From the NCBI GenBank assembly GCA_027343785.1, contig DAHWKF010000123.1:1-5492 (forward strand): a DNA stretch of 5,492 nucleotides. The letters run 5' to 3'. The stretch's first letter is position 1. Every line of letters begins with the position of its first letter. This document shows positions 1-4,233 of this stretch, in pieces. Below the pieces are notes generated by a model. It was not told the origin of the DNA. It made no database searches and worked only from the letters and a program-made list of their open reading frames with translations. This stretch comes from Leptospirillum sp. Lineage in GTDB: Bacteria > Nitrospirota > Leptospirillia > Leptospirillales > Leptospirillaceae. The position numbers and the translations under genes are program-made.

Positions 1-138
1 CCGGCAAAACCGGGCCTCGTGACCGCTCCGGGTCCCTCGATGGTTCCCCAGCCGGGATATCCCCAGCCGATGATGGGCGGCGGCTACCCCGGCTATGGAG
101 GTGGATACGGCATGCCGATGATGCCCATGATGCCGTAA
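1..138 (+). CDS. C-terminal end of a Pro/Gly/Met-rich protein (partial, 5' end outside window)
   Basis: An open frame enters from the left edge in frame 1 and ends at TAA 136-138, giving the last 45 residues of a protein. The tail is low-complexity. It contains PGY/PQP units, then a GGGYPGYGGGYG stretch, and ends in MPMMPMMP. No domain can be recognised in what is visible. Such Pro/Gly/Tyr/Met-rich tails are usually disordered and occur on secreted, envelope and secretion-apparatus proteins. Given the IcmC/DotE-like gene downstream, a transfer-apparatus component is possible, but this is inference from neighbourhood only. The GC-rich codons (CCG, GGC, CCC) match the transfer genes further right and contrast with the AT-richer genes that follow directly. 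Reality of the frame is likely; function is unknown. Confidence 0.6.
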   Translation, partial: PAKPGLVTAPGPSMVPQPGYPQPMMGGGYPGYGGGYGMPMMPMMP

Positions 139-178
139 GAACATCCGAAAATCTGTGAAACATTGCGAAAGGAGAGAA

Positions 179-910
179 ATGTCAACCGATCCATTTTTAA
201 TTGATTCTCTTCGTTCTCTGCGCGGTCAGTCTCTCCGGAAGCTGGCAAAAGATGCGGGAATTGACGCAAGCAGCTTATCCTATTGGCTGAGAGGCATTGA
301 ACGTCGAGTTTCCGAAGAAAGGCTGAAACCGGCAAAAGCATTACTTGGATTGGGTGAAGATGGCCTTCTCCCCGGAGTTCATCGTTGGATTGTTCCATCT
401 CATTTAAGAGCAGATGTTTTACAGACAGAATCTATTGTCCAAAAATTTCTTCCTGGCGGGGGAACTATCTATCCAGTTCGAAGGGAAAACAGGATTTTGA
501 ATAAAATGACAACTGAAACGTATGTTCCCTGGTCTCCCTGGATCCGATGGATTCTCGTTCCCTTGGCTTTTCCAAACAGCCGGATAATTCTCAAGATGGG
601 TGAAAAAGTTAAACAGTTGCTCAACCCGTTCGACAACCACTCCCCGGACCCTTCTCGAATGGAGGGATGGTTCTGGCCCGACGGAAGCAAAGGGAATGAA
701 AAGGAAGAAATCAAGAAAACCTTATGGGTGGATCTCCCTGAGGAAATATTTCTCCGTATATCTGGTGATGAAAACCTTTCGGTCCTTGATTTGGAAGCAA
801 TATTGGGAATTGCAGGAAATTTGCAATGGACATGGGAGAGATTGATTCCCGCATTGAAAGCAAAAGGGATCACTCCTGATGAAATCGCTAGAAATCATGG
901 GCTTCTTTAA
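179..910 (+). CDS. Helix-turn-helix (XRE/Cro-like) DNA-binding protein with uncharacterised C-terminal region
   Basis: The protein has 243 residues. The start chosen is ATG 179, preceded by GGAG at 171-174 with four bases of spacing; an in-frame GTG at 155 has no comparable ribosome site. Residues about 18-40 (SLRKLAKDAGIDASSLSYWL and following) form a typical helix-turn-helix of the XRE/Cro type, with 'LRKLAKDAG' as the first helix and 'SSLSYWLRG' as the recognition helix. The remaining 200 residues contain no motif I can name. They include a 'PGVHRWIVP' segment, a Trp/Pro-rich patch (YVPWSPWIRWILVP, about residues 113-126) and a C-terminal helix ending in 'KGITPDEIARNHGLL'. It probably regulates genes of the element; its targets are not visible. 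Base composition is more AT-rich than in the transfer genes, which suggests separate acquisition. The helix-turn-helix is fairly sure; the function of the rest is unknown. Confidence 0.75.
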   Translation: MSTDPFLIDSLRSLRGQSLRKLAKDAGIDASSLSYWLRGIERRVSEERLKPAKALLGLGEDGLLPGVHRWIVPSHLRADVLQTESIVQKFLPGGGTIYPVRRENRILNKMTTETYVPWSPWIRWILVPLAFPNSRIILKMGEKVKQLLNPFDNHSPDPSRMEGWFWPDGSKGNEKEEIKKTLWVDLPEEIFLRISGDENLSVLDLEAILGIAGNLQWTWERLIPALKAKGITPDEIARNHGLL

Positions 911-925
911 CAGCTTCAAGAAGGT

Positions 926-938
926 CGATGTTCCATCG
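926..938. repeat. Small inverted repeat in the 911-959 gap
   Basis: CGATG (926-930) and CATCG (934-938) are perfect complements around a three-base TTC loop. They lie between the helix-turn-helix gene and the ribosome site of the next gene. No T-run follows, so this is not an intrinsic terminator on the + strand. It could be a short mRNA hairpin or an operator half-site pair. A five-base stem can easily arise by chance. Confidence 0.25.
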
Positions 939-959
939 GTGAAATAATGGGGAGAATTT

Positions 960-1379
960 ATGGAATATCTTTTTGCTAACACAAAAAAGGAAGAAGCTGT
1001 CTCTGTTCTCGAAAAGGCTTTGGGCGAACTCCTGCAAGACCTCTTTGATCATCGCATGAGGGAGAGAGACAAGTCTTTCGATGATCTCGTCGCCATTGAT
1101 GTTGCCGAGATTTTGAGCAGAAATCCTCCAACAAACGCTGACATCTTTATCGGTTTCATGAAGGCCCCTCTCGAAGGGGCCATAAAGATTTCCATCAAGA
1201 AGATCGGTCGTCTTCTGCATGAGATCGGTGGAATCGATCTCATGAGGGAGATTCAGGAGCGCGTGTGCAATATCCCATTGAAATGCTACGGACACGAAAA
1301 GACCGGAAGCGATTACGGCCGACAGGCCAGTGTCGTCACCCATGCCTGGGATGGTCTTGGAGGGGAATGGTGGGCCTGA
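960..1379 (+). CDS. Unrecognised 139-residue protein with C-terminal AWDG..EW signature
   Basis: It starts at ATG 960 behind GGGGAG (949-954) and ends at TGA 1377-1379. I do not recognise the family. The sequence looks soluble and largely helical: the N-terminal half is acidic and Leu/Asp-rich (EKALGELLQDLFDH), the middle is Lys/Ile-rich (AIKISIKKIGRLLHEIGG), and there is no signal peptide or membrane segment. The C-terminal end reads GRQASVVTHAWDGLGGEWWA. This resembles the end of the protein at 1986-2354 (FRQGVVITWLHNAWDGIDEW), and the preceding helix also aligns loosely (HEIGGIDLMREIQE against EQIPQRTFAKMQEE). I infer that the two are distant paralogs or share a terminal domain. The gap to the preceding gene is 49 bases, so co-transcription with it is plausible. 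Confidence 0.7.
   Translation: MEYLFANTKKEEAVSVLEKALGELLQDLFDHRMRERDKSFDDLVAIDVAEILSRNPPTNADIFIGFMKAPLEGAIKISIKKIGRLLHEIGGIDLMREIQERVCNIPLKCYGHEKTGSDYGRQASVVTHAWDGLGGEWWA
1163..1181. repeat. GC-rich hairpin inside the 960-1379 gene
   Basis: GGCCCCT (1163-1169) pairs perfectly with AGGGGCC (1175-1181) around a five-base CTCGA loop. It encodes part of 'KAPLEGA' in the gene at 960-1379. A seven-base GC-rich stem stands out in this AT-richer gene, but no T-run follows, so it is not a standard terminator. It may only reflect codon choice. Confidence 0.35.
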
Positions 1380-1408
1380 AATGGGAGCCCTTCGGAACCC
1401 ATGGAGAA

Positions 1409-1419
1409 GGAATGATTCC
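1409..1419. promoter_or_regulatory. Palindrome GGAATGATTCC, possible operator
   Basis: GGAAT (1409-1413) and ATTCC (1415-1419) form a perfect palindrome around a single G. It sits in the 58-base gap (1380-1437) just before the strong ribosome site of the 1438 gene. Its position suits a regulator binding site at the head of the 1438-3462 operon. No convincing -35/-10 pair was found around it. The length makes chance occurrence possible. Confidence 0.25.
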
Positions 1420-1423
1420 CCGA

Positions 1424-1434
1424 TAAGGAGGTGA
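1424..1434 (+). promoter_or_regulatory. Near-perfect Shine-Dalgarno TAAGGAGGTGA
   Basis: TAAGGAGGT is the full complement of the usual 16S rRNA 3' end, placed three bases before ATG 1438 (six bases from the GGAGG core). It is by far the strongest ribosome site in the window. It fixes the start of the CX2C protein and suggests high translation of the first gene in the coupled operon. Confidence 0.85.
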
Positions 1435-1437
1435 AAA

Positions 1438-1989
1438 ATGGTTAATCAAGCCGAGAAAGTCATTCTCAGAAATTCGTCGGAAGCGGCCACGCCCGTGACG
1501 ATTACGGCCTGGAGGTCCGCCAAGGGACGTTTGTTTTTCGACGAATCGACGGCTCGATATGACGGCTCTACTCATACCTGTTGTTCGGATTGCGGAAAAA
1601 TATCCGAGAACCCTTATACGGTCTGCAAACCTTGTCGTGATCTGCGCGACGAGGCAAAGTATGACGCTATGCCAAGATCCGAATGGGACGGAAAGGCCAT
1701 GCTTTACTCGGATGTCCGGGATAAATATTACGACAGTATTGAATATGCAGAAGACGACCTGGAAGAAAACGAAACATTGGCTGATTTACGCCTGATCATC
1801 TGCGAACCGAACTATGCGAGACAACTCGATCCCGATTATTTTATCGACGAATTGCCAGAAGATGGTGATCTTCCGGATTGGCTGGAAGAGGCAGTCGTCG
1901 CGTTCAATAAGGCAATCTCAAATGGCGAACCACTATCGTGGACGCCAGGAAAGCTTGCGCTGAGACTGGAGGGAGGAGAGAAGAAATGA
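1438..1989 (+). CDS. Conserved phage/mobile-element-type protein with CX2C...CX2C zinc-ribbon-like motif
   Basis: The protein has 183 residues, and its start is fixed by the Shine-Dalgarno at 1424-1434. Residues 49-66 hold CSDCGKISENPYTVCKPC, two CX2C pairs ten residues apart, as in a small zinc ribbon; C48 and H46 lie next to the first pair. The following segment (YDAMPRSEWDGKAMLYSDVR, residues 75-94) leads into a very acidic C-terminal half with 'LRLIICEPNYARQLDPDYF' and 'LPEDGDLPDWLEEAVVAFNK', ending near 'LSWTPGKLAL'. From memory this combination resembles an uncharacterised family common in phages and prophages of Proteobacteria; I know no function or accepted gene name. It probably binds zinc and works in the cytoplasm, since no signal peptide or membrane segment is present. 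Its stop overlaps the next start as ATGA (1986-1989), indicating translational coupling. Confidence 0.8.
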   Translation: MVNQAEKVILRNSSEAATPVTITAWRSAKGRLFFDESTARYDGSTHTCCSDCGKISENPYTVCKPCRDLRDEAKYDAMPRSEWDGKAMLYSDVRDKYYDSIEYAEDDLEENETLADLRLIICEPNYARQLDPDYFIDELPEDGDLPDWLEEAVVAFNKAISNGEPLSWTPGKLALRLEGGEKK

Positions 1990-2354
1990 CAGAACAGAAA
2001 AACGCGCTCGAAGCGAGCCTCGACAGAATCAAGAAATACAATGACGGAACGGTCCACAACCAGCTCGTGCATGACGCCCTCAAGTATTTCATTTCCATCG
2101 AACCCGATCCGGCGCAAACCATCGACTATAAAAAGTACCTGGCCCGGTTCGAAAACGACGAATCGTTCGTCAAATCCCTGCTGATCCTGAAACGGTTCGC
2201 CGAACAGATCCCTCAAAGGACGTTTGCGAAGATGCAGGAGGAATATTACCGGATCATTCAGTCGCCGAGGTTTTCAAATGACTCTTTTCGGCAGGGTGTT
2301 GTGATCACCTGGTTGCACAACGCCTGGGATGGTATTGATGAATGGAAACGATGA
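1986..2354 (+). CDS. Unrecognised 122-residue protein, likely distant paralog of the 960-1379 product
   Basis: It starts at ATG 1986, which overlaps the previous stop (ATGA), behind GGGAGGAGAG around 1971-1980. The protein is charged and apparently all-helical, without membrane segments (N-terminus MTEQKNALEASLDRIKKYND; middle KSLLILKRFAEQIPQRTFAK). I do not recognise the family. The last residues, FRQGVVITWLHNAWDGIDEW then KR, match the C-terminal signature of the 960-1379 product. At the DNA level the two genes share the 12-base stretch GCCTGGGATGGT (1344-1355 and 2322-2333). It ends at TGA 2352-2354, inside the start region of the ParB-like gene. Tight coupling on both sides says it functions with its neighbours, but nothing in the sequence shows how. 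Confidence 0.75.
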   Translation: MTEQKNALEASLDRIKKYNDGTVHNQLVHDALKYFISIEPDPAQTIDYKKYLARFENDESFVKSLLILKRFAEQIPQRTFAKMQEEYYRIIQSPRFSNDSFRQGVVITWLHNAWDGIDEWKR

Positions 2355-3010
2355 CGCTTCTGCAGAAGGTTCGGACTTCTCCCCCTCATTGGGCGAACGA
2401 AGCGATCCGCCCTTTCGACGAGGATCTGTACCGGGAGGCGCTACCGTTCGTCAAACGGCGCTACTGGTGCGATTCGGGCTCGATCAACGTCTTCCGGATC
2501 GTCGGGACTCGCCATCCGGATTACCGGAACATGAGCTGGCGGTGGATGCTCGAAAACGGGAAGCGGATGCCGGAAAATCTGGCGCTTCATGCGACGAATC
2601 CCGGCTACTACCTGGAAACCGTCCGGAAAGTCCCGGAAATGACATATATCACCCTGGACGGCATGGACTTTTACGTGTCGACCGACGGAAATCACCGCAG
2701 CACCATCGCCCGGTTCGATTTCCACGACTGTGGAACAACGACGCTTCACGGCGTGACAATCGACGACGTCCGGATCGACTGGGACATGTTCCGGATTTAC
2801 CGGGAGATTATCGACCTGATCGAAGGAGGGGTCCTTTCATGTTTCGTGGTGCCGTTTTCCGAAAAACTCTCCCGGGAGGACACGGCGGGCTGGATGCTGG
2901 AAACCTTCCGGACGGGATTGAAGATCCGGTCGAAGGGGACGGAACGGATTTTGGAGGACGCCCAGACGGCCCAGGAGTGGATCCGTGAACGGGCGGAACG
3001 CTGTCCGTGA
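2342..3010 (+). CDS. ParB/sulfiredoxin-like (DGNHR motif) protein
   Basis: The protein has 222 residues from ATG 2342. An in-frame ATG at 2351 would give a tidy ATGA overlap with the upstream stop and a product three residues shorter; either start is possible. The key feature is VSTDGNHRSTIARF (residues 112-125). A hydrophobic strand followed by DGNHR and a helix is the box II signature of the ParB/sulfiredoxin fold (GERR/DGHHR in relatives), and it also resembles the DGQHR motif of DndB-type proteins. Upstream, TYITLDGMDFYV supplies the expected strands. The rest (N-terminal Trp/Arg-rich segment, C-terminal helical 'TAQEWIRERAERC') is unfamiliar, and no helix-turn-helix of classical ParB is seen. 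ParB-fold proteins include CTPases and nucleases, so DNA or nucleotide binding is a fair guess. The stop overlaps the next gene as GTGA. The fold call rests on one motif. Confidence 0.65.
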   Translation: METMTLLQKVRTSPPHWANEAIRPFDEDLYREALPFVKRRYWCDSGSINVFRIVGTRHPDYRNMSWRWMLENGKRMPENLALHATNPGYYLETVRKVPEMTYITLDGMDFYVSTDGNHRSTIARFDFHDCGTTTLHGVTIDDVRIDWDMFRIYREIIDLIEGGVLSCFVVPFSEKLSREDTAGWMLETFRTGLKIRSKGTERILEDAQTAQEWIRERAERCP

Positions 3011-3462
3011 CATCCGTTTTCTGGTTCAAGGCCGGCATATTCGCCGTCTTCGGGACGGTCCTCTCGGCGATCGACCTGAAGACACTCCGTCTTCCCCACC
3101 GGATGACCCTTCCGTTGGCGGGACTCGGTTTTCTGTTTTCGTTCGTTTCGGGAAACGGGCTGACTCCCCTGGAATCTTTTCTGGGCTTCACGGCCGGAAT
3201 CGTTCCCCTCGGAATCCTGGCCTGGAAAAGACAAAAAACGTTCGGGTTCGGGGATGCCGTATTCGCTGGCGCGACCGGAGCCTTTTTCGGCCTCATGGGA
3301 CTGGGAATCGCCCTTGTCTCCGGAGGACTGATGGCCCTGGCTGTTGTCGGGGTCCGGAAAAAAGAGAAGATCTTTCCGTTCGGACCCTTTCTGGCCGCTG
3401 GGGGCCTGACCGGGTGTCTTTTATCATTTGTCTTTCGTAACAGGAGTCTGTTTCATTTTTAA
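3007..3462 (+). CDS. A24-family prepilin leader peptidase (stand-alone catalytic domain)
   Basis: This is an integral membrane aspartic protease that removes the leader from type IV prepilin-like proteins at the inner membrane. The product has 151 residues, the length of the catalytic domain alone; the N-terminal methyltransferase domain with its Cys motifs found in full PilD is absent. The two catalytic aspartates are visible: D23 in AIDLKTLRLPHRMTLP (Dx6P) and D83 in FGFGDAV (GxGD). The usual Lys after GxGDx is Val here. FPFGPFLAAGG near the C-terminus is the other typical family motif. Several hydrophobic helices span the whole chain. The start is GTG 3007, overlapping the previous stop (GTGA); upstream in-frame extension is blocked by TGA 2986-2988. 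R64-type plasmids carry such a peptidase (PilU) for their mating pilus, which fits this context. No pilin gene is in the window. Confidence 0.88.
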   Translation: MTSVFWFKAGIFAVFGTVLSAIDLKTLRLPHRMTLPLAGLGFLFSFVSGNGLTPLESFLGFTAGIVPLGILAWKRQKTFGFGDAVFAGATGAFFGLMGLGIALVSGGLMALAVVGVRKKEKIFPFGPFLAAGGLTGCLLSFVFRNRSLFHF

Positions 3463-3486
3463 ATATTAAAATGGTATTTTTATATA
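3458..3486 (+). promoter_or_regulatory. Possible promoter before the leader/nuclease run
   Basis: The 51-base gap 3463-3513 is strikingly AT-rich compared with its flanks. TTTAAA (3458-3463) and TATATA (3481-3486) each match the sigma-70 boxes at four of six positions, with 17 bases between them. This is a plausible start point for the second operon, but in AT-rich DNA such matches are weak evidence. No terminator for the upstream operon is seen here, so read-through is also possible. Confidence 0.35.
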
Positions 3487-3492
3487 CCGTTT
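3469..3492. repeat. Inverted repeat overlapping the putative -10 box
   Basis: AAATGGTAT (3469-3477) faces ATACCGTTT (3484-3492). The arms pair at eight of nine positions, with one T/G mismatch, around a six-base T-rich centre. It covers the candidate -10 element (3481-3486), a common place for a repressor operator. The arms are too AT-rich for an effective intrinsic terminator. The regulator that might bind it is unknown. Confidence 0.4.
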
Positions 3493-3513
3493 ACAATTGA
3501 AGGAGAATATCCA

Positions 3514-3564
3514 ATGAAAGGTCCCGGAAAAAAGAAAGCCCGGAAAAAGACGGAGGCCGCGTGA
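3514..3564 (+). CDS. 16-residue basic leader peptide coupled to the nuclease gene
   Basis: ATG 3514 is preceded by AAGGAG (3500-3505) with eight bases of spacing, a better ribosome site than that of many full genes here. The frame encodes MKGPGKKKARKKTEAA and stops at TGA 3562-3564, overlapping GTG 3561 of the nuclease gene (GTGA). Seven of sixteen residues are Lys or Arg. The arrangement fits a leader whose translation opens or feeds the downstream start. A slippery A-AAA-AAG lies in phase at 3528-3534; a -1 slip there would continue without a stop into the nuclease frame. It could instead be a chance small frame whose ribosome site loads ribosomes for the nuclease. The ribosome site and the overlap are seen; the role is inferred. 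Confidence 0.55.
   Translation: MKGPGKKKARKKTEAA
3528..3534 (+). other. A-AAA-AAG slippery heptamer in leader frame (candidate -1 frameshift site)
   Basis: The leader is read GGA-AAA-AAG at 3526-3534, so the heptamer A-AAA-AAG falls exactly in the X-XXY-YYZ phase needed for -1 slippage, as in E. coli dnaX. From 3534 the -1 frame reads ESPEKDGGR and then joins the nuclease frame at codon 3561 with no stop. A lysine-rich peptide makes such a heptamer likely by chance, so this stays a hypothesis. Confidence 0.35.
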
Positions 3565-3581
3565 AGTTTCCTTCTTCCTCC
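3552..3581 (+). promoter_or_regulatory. Potential hairpin sequestering the nuclease ribosome site
   Basis: The nuclease Shine-Dalgarno GGAGG (3552-3556) can pair with CCTCC (3577-3581) inside the coding region. A nested GAAG (3563-3566)/CTTC (3571-3574) stem with a four-base loop sits between them. If it forms, ribosomes translating the leader would melt it and open the nuclease start, a common form of translational coupling. It also lies downstream of the slippery heptamer, though further away than is usual for a frameshift stimulator. The pairing was found by eye; its stability has not been calculated. Confidence 0.35.
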
Positions 3582-4232
3582 CGGATCGCACCTGGATTCT
3601 CCATGTTGGCAATTTCCGGCATTCTTCTGGCGGGAAGCGCCCAGGCGGGCGCCTGGTCCTTCCCCGGCTCCGGCCGCATGTTTTCGTGTTCGAGGGAGAT
3701 TTCGGCCTCTCCCGAATCCCTTCTTGGGGAGCACTACTCTCCGGAAGAGAACCTCGAATCCATCGATGTGGATCTGATCGACCACGCCAGGCAAAGGATC
3801 GAAATTGCCATGTATGCCTTCACGGACCGACCTATCGCCGACGCGGTGATCCGCGCGGCCTCCCGTGGGGTCCGGGTGTGGATCTATCGGGACGGTATCC
3901 AGATCCGGGACCGGGGCGACAAATCGGGACGCATTCTGTCTTCCCGTGCCGGTCGGGAAGGACTTATCCAAATAGAGGTCAAACGCAATTCGTCCCGAAA
4001 CATCATGCATCTGAAGGCCTATGCGATCGACGGGAAATGGCTCCGGACAGGGTCGGCCAACTGGTCGCCCCCCGGGGAGGGGGCTTATTGCACCAGGGGA
4101 TACCGGAATCATTGGAACCAGCAGGACAACAACCTGTTCGTCACGGGCAATCCCCGGGAGGTCCGGAAATTCGAAGAGACGTTCCGGAGAATCTGGACCC
4201 GGGGATCCAACCGGTCCTGGAGCCCGAACTGA
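3561..4232 (+). CDS. Secreted Nuc-type phospholipase D-fold endonuclease
   Basis: The protein has 223 residues from GTG 3561, behind GGAGG (3552-3556). Residues 1-29 form a Sec signal peptide: a basic N-terminus, hydrophobic core FSMLAISGILLAG, and a cleavage site after AQA (27-29). The mature protein shows the Nuc-like single HKD motif: H150, K152 and D157 in MHLKAYAIDGK, followed by TGSANWS (G164, S165, N167). The family's N-terminal region is also clear, with IEIAMYAFTDRPIADAVIRA (80-99) and then RGVRVWIYRD. Single-HKD enzymes form the active site as a dimer and cleave DNA without metal; the founding member Nuc comes from the conjugative plasmid pKM101. A periplasmic nuclease is therefore expected. 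C43 and C177 could form a disulfide. The gene is coupled to the leader peptide upstream and sits one base before the IcmC-like start. A role in conjugation is inferred from neighbours. Confidence 0.9.
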   Translation: MKFPSSSRIAPGFSMLAISGILLAGSAQAGAWSFPGSGRMFSCSREISASPESLLGEHYSPEENLESIDVDLIDHARQRIEIAMYAFTDRPIADAVIRAASRGVRVWIYRDGIQIRDRGDKSGRILSSRAGREGLIQIEVKRNSSRNIMHLKAYAIDGKWLRTGSANWSPPGEGAYCTRGYRNHWNQQDNNLFVTGNPREVRKFEETFRRIWTRGSNRSWSPN

Positions 4233-4233
4233 C

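Noticed and set aside
155..181. GTG 155 as start of the helix-turn-helix gene
   Set aside because: No good ribosome site precedes it, whereas ATG 179 has GGAG at the right distance and leads directly into the domain.
2329..2988. Plus-strand frame of 219 codons overlapping the ParB-like gene
   Set aside because: The translation is low-complexity Arg/Asp/Gly/Pro with no motif. The overlapping frame carries DGNHR and correct junctions on both sides.
4021..4233. N-terminal extension of the icmC-like frame back to 4021
   Set aside because: This part overlaps the conserved HKD region of the nuclease and translates to Gly/Arg/Pro-rich sequence. Starting at 4234 gives the family's normal length and N-terminus.
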